Assembly (NCBI GenBank): GCA_016906335.1
Contig: JADEYG010000007.1
Location: forward strand, 1 to 64,000
Source of the DNA: Novakomyces olei
Taxonomy: Eukaryota > Ascomycota > Novakomycetes > Novakomycetales > Novakomycetaceae
Length of the DNA stretch: 64,000 nucleotides
Direction: 5' to 3'
How positions within the stretch are numbered: the first letter of the stretch is position 1; each line of letters opens with the position of its first letter. The notes under the pieces were generated by a model. The model saw nothing but the letters and a program-made list of their open reading frames with translations, searched no databases and was not told the DNA's origin. Shown here in pieces: positions 1-10,374 of this stretch. A program made the position numbers and the translations under genes.

Positions 1-127
1 CCTAACTAACCCTAACTAACCCTAACTAACCCTAACTAACCCTAACTAACCTAACTAACCCTAACTAACCCTAACCCTAACCCTAACTAACCCTGACTAA
101 CCCTGACTAACCCTGACTAACCCTGAC
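1..127. repeat. Telomeric repeat tract, two variant units
   Basis: The window begins with C-rich-strand telomere repeats. Bases 1-90 are mainly the 10-mer CCCTAACTAA, with one 9-base slip near base 50 and two 6-base CCCTAA units near 70-82. Bases 91-127 are the variant CCCTGACTAA, repeated three times and then cut off. Read on the G-rich strand these are GGGTTAGTTA and GGGTTAGTCA. The second is the published repeat of Yarrowia lipolytica. The orientation (C-rich strand 5' at the left end) is that of a true left chromosome end. A segmental origin is unlikely because the tract starts at base 1. Confidence 0.93.
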
Positions 128-285
128 GCGCTCCAACGCACGGTTGCGGCGCTCGAGGCGAGCGATAGTCGCATCGCGCTGGGCCAGCGCACTCGAAACC
201 GAACCGACGATCGAATTTGTTGACGGAGGACCGTCATCGGCAATTACATGCACCTCGAATGGTGCCTGACGTCTTTCCTCCTGCG
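128..285 (-). mobile_element. Fragment of an antisense accessory gene of an LTR element
   Basis: Read on the minus strand, this stretch is open throughout and encodes a charged, heptad-like C-terminal segment with the runs ALAQRDATIARLERRNRALE. It resembles in character the C-terminal coiled coil of the antisense gene of element C (15041-15472; ALAAKDREIDSLRQQVLELK), with the same spacing of ALAxxD, I and L. It is bounded on the left by telomere repeats and on the right by the 5' LTR of element A, so it is a remnant. I read it as the end of a related retrotransposon accessory gene into which element A inserted. The similarity is by eye only. Confidence 0.55.
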
Positions 286-685
286 TGTTACGATTTAATT
301 TATTTCTATATTGTTATTGCGTCTTCGATAGCACCGACGCTATTGAAGCGCTATATTATTATTTGTTTGTTGTCTTTATTTAATATTGAATATTTATTTA
401 AATATTTACTTATTATTTATTATTTATTGACTATTATTGTTCTGACTGCTTTTACTTGTTAGTTTGTTTAATCGTTTAAGTAGTTAGTGTTTCTAGAATA
501 TTCTACGTAGCGAGGATATAAATAGAGGTCCTGCTTCTACTTTTCTCGCTACGTGTAATCGAACTTTGGGGAGACCCAATCTTTTAAACCCAGTTCTATC
601 TCTTAATTTTCTCATAGTCCCAGAGCCGGCGTGAAATCCGGCAATTGGGTTCTCCTTTAGGCTTTCGCCTTCTACAACCATAACA
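286..685 (+). repeat. 5' LTR of element A
   Basis: 400 bases with TGTTACG at the start and ATAACA at the end, so TG..CA termini. It contains a TATAAATAGAGG motif near 517-528, which also occurs in the LTR of element B and is probably the LTR promoter. Above that it is strongly AT-rich. Short open frames inside it (for example on the minus strand) are identical in the 3' copy and are unlikely to be genes. Confidence 0.93.
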
Positions 686-738
686 GTATTACACGTCCAC
701 GATTCGGGGACTGTGACGTTTTCTTCGAGCTTTTTACG

Positions 739-1650
739 ATGGATTATCAGCAGCTACAATCGTTTCTTGAGCAAACGACGGCTCGCCTCGAGAGACTCGA
801 AACGGAAAACCAGAGCCTTAGTGAGCGACTTCGCGCCGCTAATGGAATCGTGTCCAACACGCGCACCAAGGAGCCTAAGCTTGCTCCTCCGCCGTACTTT
901 TCGGGCGATCGTTCGCAAACGGGGGATTTTCTGACCCATGTCCAGATGGTCATCGCGGGACAACCGGAACGATACAGCACGGATCGGCAGCGTGTTATGT
1001 TTGCAGCCTCCTACCTTAGGGGAGTTGCTTTTAAATGGTTTGAGCCACATGTCCGTAGCGACAATGGCGCCATACTTGACGATTTTAACAATTTTTGCCA
1101 AACCTTGGAGAAAATGTTCGGGGACAGGGACGTCCGCAGAACGGCTGAAAGACAGATCCGCTTATTGAGACAGAAGGGATCCGTGTCGCATTATGCCACA
1201 GAGTTTGAGCGTGTTAAGTCGTGGCTTACGTGGAACAACGATGCGCTCGTTGCGCAGTTCTACGAAGGACTTAAAGAGGATATCAAAGACGAATTGGCTC
1301 GTCGCGATCCGCCAGAAGAGCTTGAGAAGCTCATTGAAGAATGCGTTAAGATTGATACTCGCTTGTTTGAACGAAGCAAGGCTAGAACCAGAACGGTGAA
1401 GAGAATACCGGAGTACCGTGGAGTGGGCTCGGCTGGTTATACACCTATGGAAGTTGACTTTTTGGAGACAAGAGCAAGTTTGAAAGATAGCGTCCGTGCT
1501 AACAGGAACGCTAAACCGAAGCATGTTGGCTTTAAGGTCAAATGTTATCGTTGCAATGAAGAAGGACATGTTTCGAAGTATTGTCCTGCACCATATCCTG
1601 CGAGAGATGTGAGAGCAGAGGATTCGAAGAATTTAAAAGGCCAAGCCTAG
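739..1650 (+). CDS. Element A gag protein
   Basis: 303-residue Gag of a Ty3/gypsy element. An N-terminal coiled coil (about residues 2-35) is followed by the retrotransposon Gag capsid region (Pfam Retrotrans_gag type, residues about 50-200) and a C-terminal CCHC zinc knuckle, CYRCNEEGHVSKYC. It packages the element RNA into virus-like particles. It is the first gene after the 5' LTR. Pol opens within its 3' end in the -1 frame, as in many Ty3/gypsy elements. It looks whole. The Gag of element C is of the same type but clearly diverged. Confidence 0.9.
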   Translation: MDYQQLQSFLEQTTARLERLETENQSLSERLRAANGIVSNTRTKEPKLAPPPYFSGDRSQTGDFLTHVQMVIAGQPERYSTDRQRVMFAASYLRGVAFKWFEPHVRSDNGAILDDFNNFCQTLEKMFGDRDVRRTAERQIRLLRQKGSVSHYATEFERVKSWLTWNNDALVAQFYEGLKEDIKDELARRDPPEELEKLIEECVKIDTRLFERSKARTRTVKRIPEYRGVGSAGYTPMEVDFLETRASLKDSVRANRNAKPKHVGFKVKCYRCNEEGHVSKYCPAPYPARDVRAEDSKNLKGQA

Positions 1651-4600
1651 AGCCGACGGTGGTGTCTCTAGGGGTGATGGCACAGAAAAAGCCACCAGAC
1701 GATAAACCTTATGGGAGGTTTGAGTTGTCGTGTGTTGTAAACGGCAAGAGAATTAAAGTGCTACTAGACAGTGGGTCAGACACTAATTTTATTAATCCAA
1801 GAACTGTTTTGGCACTTAAGGCCGAGACCGAACGTCTGAAAACACCTATATTTGTCAGAGTTGCAAATGGAAAGCATATTGCACGAGGTGGAGTACCCAT
1901 AAAGACGAAGGATCTACATGTCGATGTACAAGGTTTTGTATCTGAAGAATCATTCCTTGTTACCAATATTGGCAAGAACGACGCCATCCTTGGGTTACCA
2001 TGGTTTCAGAAGCACAATCCAGATATTGATTGGATTAATGGAACTATAAAGCCTCGCAATGCAAGTACTCCTACGGTGAAAGACGAAATTTCGAATATAC
2101 AGTTGAGCAGTATTACCACGGATGAAGAGATGGTTACAAATACAATACCACCAGAGTATACTGACTTTAAAGATGTGTTTGAAGAAAAGAACGTGGAAAC
2201 ATTGCCTCCACACAGAAGTTACGATCACGAGATCGAACTAACAAAGGATTCTGTTGTACCTTTCGGGCCAGTCTACAGTGTCAACCCAAAGGAACAGAAG
2301 TATTTATTGGATTATTTGGAAGAGAACTTGGCTAAGGGATTTATACGTCGTTCCAAGTCGCCTGCAGGAGCGCCAGTTCTATTTGTACCAAAGAAAAATG
2401 GAGAATTACGATTGTGTGTCGATTATCGTGGATTGAATTCGATTACTATCAAGAACAAGTACCCAATCCCACGTATCGATGACCTTATTGACAAACTTAC
2501 TGGAGTTAAGATTATGTCAAAAATCGATCTCAGAGGAGCATACAATCTTATCAGGATAAAAGAAGGGGATGAATGGAAGACTGCCTTTCGAACAAGGTAC
2601 GGGCATTTCGAATATTTGGTCATGCCTTTTGGTCTTACCAATGCACCCGCCACGTTCCAAAACTTGATGAATGATGTGTTTCGAGATTTATTAGATTACA
2701 AAGTGTTAATCTATCTGGACGACATTTTGGTATTTTCACGCGATAGGGAATCGCATGTGAACGATGTGAAAGAAGTATTAAGAAGATTGAGAGAGAATAA
2801 TCTTTATGCTAAGGACGAGAAATGCGCATTTCACAAAGAAAGCGTCGAATTTCTTGGTTACAACTTATCGACGAATGGAGTGTCGATGTGCGCAGATAAA
2901 AGGGAACCTATTTTGCAATGGGAGCCACCAAGATCTGTGCACGATGTTCAAGTCTTCCTTGGTTTTTGCAACTACTACAGGAGATTTATAAAAGATTTTG
3001 CGAAGATAGCGTTGCCGATAACACGAACGCTAAAGAAAAATGAAAAGTTTATATGGGAGACAGAGCAGCAGGAAAGCTTTGCTAAATTGAAAAAATGTTT
3101 CGTTAGCGATGTGATGCTACAACACTATGACCCAGATCAACAATGTATTATCGAAACGGATGCGTCTGATTTTGCACTCGGAGCAGTGTTGACGCAAGGG
3201 CCAGAAAAAGGCAGACGACCAGTTGCATTTATAAGCCGAAAGCTTACACCAGCAGAGACTAACTACGACATACATGATAAAGAGTTGTTAGCTATAGTTT
3301 GGGCTTTCAAAGTTTGGAGAACGTATTTGCAAGGTCATGCTATACCAATTATTGTCTACACAGACCATCGCAACTTACAGACATTTACAACGACGAAACA
3401 GCTCTCTAGAAGACAGGCGAGATGGGCCGAAGTCTTATCAGAGTATAATTTTGTGATCACGTACCGAAAGGGATCAGCAAATGGAGGTACTGATGCTCTA
3501 AGTCGACGTACCGAGTTAAATGAATTAAAGAAAAGCAATTATATGGACAACCAACAGCGCATATTGCTAGCACCAGAATTGTTTGCAAATGCTATTACAA
3601 CTGATCAAACCACAGGAGATTCTCAAGAGCAGGCAGAAACAGCAATCGCTATGCCAACTAAATTATTTGTCGATGAGAAGGATCGAATTAAAGTATTGTC
3701 ACAGGCTCATGACCATCCCCTAGCAGGTCATTTTGGGACAGCAAAAACAATCGCACTGCTGAAGAGACATTTTACATGGCCAGGCCTTACAAAGGATGCT
3801 ACAGATTATGTTCAAGCTTGTACAACATGTATGAGAAACAAGACAACGCGCCACAAAAGAACGGGATTACTAAATCCACTACCAAGTCCGACCAGACCAT
3901 GGAAATCTATATCTATGGATTTTATTGTTAAATTACCACAAGCGGGAGGATTTGACTCTATATGGGTTGTGGTGGACAGATTTTCTAAAATGGTGCATTT
4001 TATTCCGATTAAAGAAGCTGTCACAGCTCAAGAGTTAGCGACAAAGTTTATTTCAGAGATTGTACGCTTACATGGGCTTCCTGACGAAATCATTTCAGAC
4101 AGAGATCCTAAATTCGTGAGTAATTTTGGACCTGTTTAGCGAAACAATTGGGAATTACGTTGAATAAGTCGACCAGTCATCATCCACAGACTGATGGTCA
4201 GACTGAGAAGATGAATCAAACATTGGAGCAATACTTGAGATGCTATGTGAACTATTACCAGACGAACTGGATAACTTTGCTACCGTTTGCAGAGATTGCT
4301 ATGAATAACTCAGTTAGCAGCGCTACACAGCAATCGCCTTATTTTATTTGTTATGGATATCACCCGAGATTATCTTTAAATGGACAGGAAACAGAAAATC
4401 CTACGGCAAATGAGACTGCCACGAATTGGAGTCATCATTTTGAGAAAATCAATGAATTATTGAATGACAACGCCACGCGAATGAAGAGGTTTTACGACAG
4501 AAAAGTACGACCAGGACCGGTTTATGAACCAGGAGACCTTGTCTGGATTCGTAAAACGCATATACGAAGTGAAAGACCAAGTGAAAAATTTGATCACATA

Positions 4601-4977
4601 CACATCGGACCCTTCAAAGTTATTGAACGAATTGGGAGGAGTGCTTATCGAGTGGAACTACCAGCACATATAAAAGTACATGATGTATTTAACGAAACAA
4701 TGTTGGAACCACACAAGCCAGACCGTTTTAATCGAGACCCGACAGATCTTGTTGTACCGGATATATTGGAAGAAACAATGAATATGAAGTGGATCATATT
4801 GTGCAACACAAAGGGCGCGGTCGCGGAATACGATATTTAGTGCACTGGAAAGGGTATGGACCAGACGATTGCACTTGGGAGCCATACAGCAATTTAAGTC
4901 ATGCACAAGAGGCTGTTGCCGAATATCATACTAAAAGGAAGAATTTAGCGTCTTCACTTTCTCTTACGCTATATTGA
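1581..4977 (+). pseudogene. Element A pol polyprotein (PR-RT-RH-IN-chromodomain)
   Basis: Pol region of a chromovirus. Domains in order: retropepsin with the DSGSDTNF active-site region near the start; reverse transcriptase with YLDD; RNase H with the TDAS motif; integrase with an H2C2 zinc-binding head and a DDE core; and a C-terminal chromodomain (YLVHWKGYGPDDCTWEP near 4828-4884). Chromodomains of this kind steer integration toward chromatin with particular histone marks in known chromoviruses. The region looks broken (about two breaks). Close relatives in this window are the pol regions of B and C. Confidence 0.9.
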
Positions 4978-5167
4978 ATTACTTGAGTTAGCGTGCGTGC
5001 TAACACTGACGCTATATATAAAGTCAGCATTGATATTTTATTTTGATTATTACCTGCAATATTATTATTGTCGGTTACTTATATATTGGATTACTTACCA
5101 ATAATTTATTTTTATTTAAGGACGAGGAAAATTATTTCACTCTTAGCGGAAACGAAGCACAGCCGCA
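4978..5167 (+). promoter_or_regulatory. Leader of the element A accessory gene: hairpin and TATA-like box
   Basis: This spacer between the chromodomain and the accessory gene holds a perfect 6-base-arm inverted repeat, GTTAGC at 4987-4992 and GCTAAC at 4999-5004. About 10 bases further lies a TATATATAAAG box (about 5013-5023), 145 bases upstream of the accessory ATG at 5168. The layout suggests a promoter of its own for the accessory gene, separate from the LTR. The matching spacer in element B also has TTAGCG/CGCTAA hairpins and a TATATAA box. Promoter function is inference. Confidence 0.4.
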
Positions 5168-6205
5168 ATGTCAAACGCCTCGTCCCCAACACAATATTTT
5201 GACGCCTCGGAGACCTCACCAGTTCAGGGGGGAGGTAAGCGACGACGCAAAGGCATGGGACCGATCCCCTGCGATCTTTGCGACGCACGATTTTATCGCG
5301 CCAGCGAACTTTCGAGACATGAGCACACGCACAACAAGGTGCTAAAAGAAAGTTTACAGTTATGGAAAAATAATGCAGAAAATGCCACAAACTACGACTT
5401 GGGCATCTCGATACTGCAAAGGGCTACCCAAAAGAAGCCACAGATATGCCAACCAGAGACGCATGATAACGAACAGTTTGCCGAAAACGTTATCAAAGAT
5501 CTTCTACACGGAAGCTCGTGCAGCTTTGCAAAGACGAACGTTCGCGAATTGGACAACGAAGTCCATGTGTCTAACTTTGTACTACAATTCTTTACATCAA
5601 AGACCGATGGAGTTGCGGCGTACAACATTGTCCCGAGTGGGGATACGATGAGGCTGCTCACGCCTTTAAAACAGCATCAGAATCTAGCTTCTCTTTGGCT
5701 GTCTGCTGCATCGCCAGCGCCTCTTATAACCGATGTTCATGCCGACAACATTCTCTTGGCCAACACAATTATGTGTCTCTCTGGCAAGAAACTTGTTTTT
5801 ACCTGGCCCCCGACGGATGAGAACTTACGTCTGTTTGGACCCAGACACCGTCGCCACGGGGATCTATTCTTACCACTAGCGATTCGCTCTCTGTGCGGCC
5901 TCAAGTTAACATTCTTGACAGCCGGGAAAGCAATGACAATGGAACCGGGGACGTTACATGCGGTAATGACCCTCGAGAACTCTATTATCACTGGGTACTC
6001 GTTTGCATACACCCATTCGCGTCTCAAGCGTCTAGCCATGTGGGATGCTGAGAGTGCAAAAGGAACGGATTTGGAACTTCAAGTTGAGAACGAGCACCAG
6101 GAAGCAATTGAAGTTTACCGAGCCACTCTTCCTGCTTATTACAACGCGAAAAAGAAGTTTATTTATTCGGGCTTACAGGTGTTACGCCTCGGGAGGGGAG
6201 AGTAG
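5168..6205 (+). CDS. Element A accessory protein: C2H2 zinc finger plus JmjC-like domain
   Basis: 345-residue protein encoded in sense between pol and the 3' LTR. A C2H2 finger (CDLCDARF...HEHTH, about residues 36-56) is followed by a region of unknown kind and then a JmjC/cupin-like domain (about 195-300). The latter shows TDVHAD (the HxD iron site), GKKLVFTWPPTDENL and PGTLHAV...GYSFA. These follow the order and spacing of KDM2/JHDM1 histone demethylases (TDFHID, G-K-FxLIPPTxxNL, PSGWIHAV, GGNFLHS). In that family the enzyme removes methyl groups from histone lysines using Fe(II) and 2-oxoglutarate. The gene ends right at the polypurine tract and looks whole. A diverged homologue sits in element B. 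The domain call is from motif order by eye; the activity is inferred. Confidence 0.75.
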   Translation: MSNASSPTQYFDASETSPVQGGGKRRRKGMGPIPCDLCDARFYRASELSRHEHTHNKVLKESLQLWKNNAENATNYDLGISILQRATQKKPQICQPETHDNEQFAENVIKDLLHGSSCSFAKTNVRELDNEVHVSNFVLQFFTSKTDGVAAYNIVPSGDTMRLLTPLKQHQNLASLWLSAASPAPLITDVHADNILLANTIMCLSGKKLVFTWPPTDENLRLFGPRHRRHGDLFLPLAIRSLCGLKLTFLTAGKAMTMEPGTLHAVMTLENSIITGYSFAYTHSRLKRLAMWDAESAKGTDLELQVENEHQEAIEVYRATLPAYYNAKKKFIYSGLQVLRLGRGE

Positions 6206-6605
6206 TGTTACGATTTAATTTATTTCTATATTGTTATTGCGTCTTCGATAGCACCGACGCTATTGAAGCGCTATATTATTATTTGTTTGTTGTCTTTATT
6301 TAATATTGAATATTTATTTAAATATTTACTTATTATTTATTATTTATTGACTATTATTGTTCTGACTGCTTTTACTTGTTAGTTTGTTTAATCGTTTAAG
6401 TAGTTAGTGTTTCTAGAATATTCTACGTAGCGAGGATATAAATAGAGGTCCTGCTTCTACTTTTCTCGCTACGTGTAATCGAACTTTGGGGAGACCCAAT
6501 CTTTTAAACCCAGTTCTATCTCTTAATTTTCTCATAGTCCCAGAGCCGGCGTGAAATCCGGCAATTGGGTTCTCCTTTAGGCTTTCGCCTTCTACAACCA
6601 TAACA
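6206..6605 (+). repeat. 3' LTR of element A
   Basis: 400 bases, apparently identical to 286-685, with the same TG..CA ends and TATAAATAGAGG box. It is preceded by a purine-rich tract (GGGAGGGGAGAG, about 6191-6202) that would prime plus-strand synthesis. It is followed directly by the reverse transcriptase region of element B. Confidence 0.93.
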
Positions 6606-9202
6606 ACTATCTACTAAAGTACTTGGAAGAAAACTTGCAATCAGGATTTATTCGAAAATCTAAAAGTCCAGCTGCATCACCTGTACTATTTGCACCGAAG
6701 AAAGACGGTGACCTTAGACTCTGTGTCGACTACAGAGCTTTAAACAAAGTTACAGTGAAGAACCGTTATCCTTTGCCGCGCATTGATGGACTTATTGATA
6801 AGTTAGCGCAGGCCATCTACTTCACTAAACTAGATTTGCGAGGTGCATACAACCTCATCAGAATTAAGAAAGGAGACGAATGGAAAACAGCATTTCGTAC
6901 TCGCTATGGATTATTTGAATATCGCGTAATGCCATTTGGACTTACAAATGCACCAGCGACGTTTCAAAATTTAATGAATGACATATTTCGAGATATATTA
7001 GATGTCAAAGTTTTGGTTTATCTAGACGACATTCTAGTATATAGCAAGACCCTTGAGCAACACCTTCAGGATGTTCGCGAAGTACTTTATCGCTTACGAC
7101 AACACACTTTATATGTGAAACTAGAAAAATGTGAATTTCACAAAGCTACTGTTGAATTTCTAGGATATATCATATCAAAAGATGGACTGTCAATGGCAAA
7201 ATCGAAAACAGAGCCAATACAAAACTGGCCACAGCCAAAGAATGTCAAAGACGTGCAAATTCTTTTAGGTTTCTGCAACTACTATCGCCGCTTTATCCCG
7301 AATTTCTCGAAAATTGTATTACCAATAACTGAGTTACTCAAGCAAAAAACCGCATTCGCTTGGACCGCCGCTCAGAGCGACGCTTTTAGCGACTTGAAGA
7401 AATCATTTCTAAAAAATGTTATGCTTGATCATATTGATAACAATTTGCAATGTGTCATTGAAACAGACGCTTCAGACTTTGCTTTAGGCGCCTGTCTACG
7501 ACAACAAAGCAAAGACAAACGACCTATCGCCTTCATTAGTAGAAAGCTACTACCAGCAGAGCTAAATTACGACATTTACGACAAAGAACTTTTGTGTATC
7601 GTGTGGAGTTTACGCACATGGCGTCATTATTTACATGGCTCACCACATCCTATACTGATCTACAGTGATCACCAAAACCTACAAACGTTTACAACATCGA
7701 AAATACTCACCAGACGACAAGCCAGATGGGCTGAGATCTTAGCTGAGTTCGATTTTAACATTATTTATCGAAGAGGTCAATTAAACATACCTGCTGACGC
7801 ATTGAGCCGCCGCTCCGACTTAGCAGATACTACGGATATTGAATATCAAAAGATACAATTGAAACCACTGCTTAAACAATCGCAGTTTATCGCAGTAAAC
7901 ACCGTTGAAGAAGGCAAAACATTTGTGCCACCCGAGAATCGACAAGAGATTCTAGCAGCGTGTCATGATCACCCGCTATCTGGTCATTTAGGAATCAATA
8001 AAACCATTGAACTTGTCACCAGAAATTACTTTTGGCAGGGAATTCACCGCGACGTAAAGAAATACGTACAAGGCTGCACTACTTGCACCCGAAACAAGGT
8101 CCCCAGACATCGCCCTTATGGACTGCTAGTACCACTCTACGTTCCCGACCGCCCTTGGAAGTCTATTTCTATTGACTTTATTGTTAAACTGCCTATTTCT
8201 AAATCCTTTGATTCAATTTTTGTTGTGATAGACCGATTTTCAAAGATGGCTCACTTTATACCAACAGTCGAAACAATTACATCTTTCGATCTCACACACA
8301 TTTTTATCAAGGAAATTATCCGCCTACATGGAATCCCAGAAGACATCGTATCGGATCGCGATACACGATTTGTTAGCAAATTTTGGAATTCACTAACGCA
8401 ACAACTTGGCGTTACACTACGAAAGTCAACCAGCCACCATCCCCAAACAGATGGCCAAACGGAACGACTAAATCAAACTTTGGAACAGTACATACGCTGT
8501 TATTCTAATTACCAACAAGACAATTGGTCTGATTTGCTCCCTTTTGCCGAATTCGCTTACAACAATACTATAAGCGCGAGCACCAAACAAAGCCCATTTT
8601 TTACTTGCTACGGTTATCACCCAAGAAGCGCTTTTACACCACTGCAGACGCCGAATGAATCTGCTAACAAACTTGCTATGGATTGGAAAAACCACTTTAA
8701 TTCTACACAATCTATACTCAAACAATCAATTCAAAGAATGAAAGATTTTTATGATCGCAAACGACTGGAAGCACCCAAATTTAACATTGGCGACTTAGTT
8801 TGGATACGACGAGAACACATTTTATCATCAAGACCAAGCCCAAAGCTCGATCATGTTTTTCTCGGACCTTTTCCCATTATAGCTACAGTTGGCCCAGCCG
8901 CTTATCGCATTGAATTACCAGATCATATTAAAATCCACAATGTTTTTCATGAAACACTGCTCTCAAGACACAAACCTGACCGATTTAATCGTGAATCGAC
9001 AGAACAAATTGTGCCCGATATACTCAAAGACACAGAAGAATATGAAGTTGATCATATCGTCAGTCATCGTGGACGTGGAAAGAACCGCCAATATTACGTC
9101 CATTGGAAAAACTATGGACCAGAAGACCGTACCTGGGAACCATACGAAAACTTGGTTAATGCACAAGACGCTTTACGCGAATATCACAATCGCAACCTTT
9201 GA
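6606..9202 (+). pseudogene. Element B pol remnant (RT-RNase H-integrase-chromodomain)
   Basis: A long open frame matches the pol of element A domain for domain: RT with YLDD, RNase H with TDAS, the integrase zinc head, integrase core and GPF/Y-like module, and a C-terminal chromodomain (YYVHWKNYGPEDRTWEP). The amino-terminal gag-protease portion is not present in the window. Similarity to A is high in motif but the DNA is well diverged, so A and B are different families of one clade. Treat as a fossil fragment. Confidence 0.9.
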
Positions 9203-9402
9203 AACTACCAATTATTCTCTAATTATGCTTTTTATCACTTATTGATTTTAATTCAGGGATAAAAACTTCTATTACACCAACATTTTTATTGTTTTACTAC
9301 GAAATGGGACACTGATTCAACTCCGGTACCCTTGTTATTGTATGCCTCAACCTCATACAGCTTGATTTTTATATTGATTCTTTATTATCTATTCGAATCT
9401 AT
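9203..9402 (+). other. Element B spacer after pol, left half
   Basis: AT-rich non-coding tail of element B between the chromodomain stop and the insertion point of element C. The right half resumes at 16372. No gene is seen in it. The left copy of the 5-base target duplication of element C follows at 9403-9407. Confidence 0.7.
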
Positions 9403-9407
9403 CTTGC
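9403..9407. repeat. Target-site duplication of element C (CTTGC), left copy
   Basis: The five bases CTTGC lie directly before the 5' LTR of element C and are repeated at 16367-16371 directly after its 3' LTR. Five-base duplications are usual for Ty3/gypsy integrases. The match proves that C went into element B as one event and has not been rearranged since. Confidence 0.9.
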
Positions 9408-10038
9408 TGTCATGATCCTCGCCTTGGCGAGTCCCTGACAACCGCGTTGGGAAGCGAGGGGCGACGCCTGTAGTCGGACTTGGGATGTCCGCGCGTCGCG
9501 AGCTTCGCCAACGCGGCCCAAGACCAGTCGGCGCGTAATGCGATGGTCTTGGGACGTAGAAGTTGTCTTAGTGCGCATGTAGGTACGCGCACTAAGCCAG
9601 CTTGGCCCACGGGAGCGAGGGGCTCCATGCACAATGTGCACGGACCTCGCTTCCCGTTCTCATTCTCGCACGCTAGCGAGTGCGACCCTTCGCACTCCGC
9701 TAGCGCGAGAACATTCATAGTTATTTCCATAGTCTAGTTTAGGTTGAGAGCTTCCCGCTCTAACTTGCGCGACCTTCGCTCAAGTTAGTTTGGGAAGAGT
9801 AGTTTAGAGTGCGAAGGAGCATCCGCTCCTCCGCAGCTTAGTTTAGTTTATAGTTGCCCGTGAAGGCCTCTTGCCCTTCACGGGTTGATTATCTCAAAGT
9901 GGGAGTAATACATTATATTACTCCTGGTAAGCTTTACAGTAATCGCTTTCTGCTTTCCTGGTCTTTCTTATTCCTTTACTTTATTTAAACTATACACGGC
10001 CGGCCTCCAGCGATTGTAGCTGTAAGGACCGCCTTACA
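9408..10038 (+). repeat. 5' LTR of element C, rich in hairpins
   Basis: 631 bases with TGTCATG and CTTACA ends. It is GC-rich for this region and contains a row of strong inverted repeats. One of about 22-base arms spans 9664-9710 (TTCTCGC...GCGAGAA around a CCCT loop). A perfect 10-base-arm hairpin has arms 9857-9866 and 9875-9884 (CCCGTGAAGG/CCTTCACGGG). Smaller ones lie between. Open frames read in both directions through the LTR follow from this composition and are probably not genes. Confidence 0.93.
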
Positions 10039-10374
10039 CTATAATCAACCCGTCCCGGTCGTTGAAGTTTGAAGTTTTTTGGAATTGTTTGTGTTTTATT
10101 TCCTTCGGATTCGAGAGAGTTTCGGACGTCGAGTCAAAGACGCGGTTCGGTACTTATTTTTACGGATTTTTACGGAAGTTAAAACGGTTAAAGCGTCGAG
10201 TGAAGGACGTGGATTCGAGTTTGAGAATTTTGAGTTATCGAGTGTTCCGGTGAAACACAGTTATTTTGAGTTATTGAGTATCGGCTTGGATAGTCGACGA
10301 TTGAGTGAACAATTTACGAAGAACGGTTCTGGAAGAACGATTACGATTACGAGTTTTGCGGTACGAGGGACAAG

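Larger units (their letters stand above)
286..6605 (+). mobile_element. Element A: Ty3/gypsy chromovirus with JmjC-like accessory gene
   Basis: LTR retrotransposon of 6,320 bases. Parts in order: 5' LTR 286-685, gag 739-1650, pol 1581-4977 (protease, reverse transcriptase, RNase H, integrase, chromodomain), accessory zinc-finger/JmjC-like gene 5168-6205, purine-rich tract just before the 3' LTR, 3' LTR 6206-6605. The two 400-base LTRs look identical by eye, so the insertion is very young. The coding region looks lightly broken (about two breaks, both in pol); gag and the accessory gene look whole. The flanks do not match: CTGCG on the left, ACTAT on the right. The left flank is an antisense accessory-gene fragment and the right flank is the pol gene of element B, so the element sits at a rearranged junction and not in a simple insertion site. 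Confidence 0.93.

Noticed and set aside
493-681. Minus-strand 62-codon frame inside the element A LTR, repeated at 6413-6601
   Set aside because: It is identical only because the LTRs are identical. It overlaps the LTR promoter and has no recognisable domain.
9410-9737. Open frames on both strands inside the element C LTR (and its 3' copy)
   Set aside because: They follow from the GC-rich, self-complementary sequence. No domain is seen and both strands are open over the same bases.
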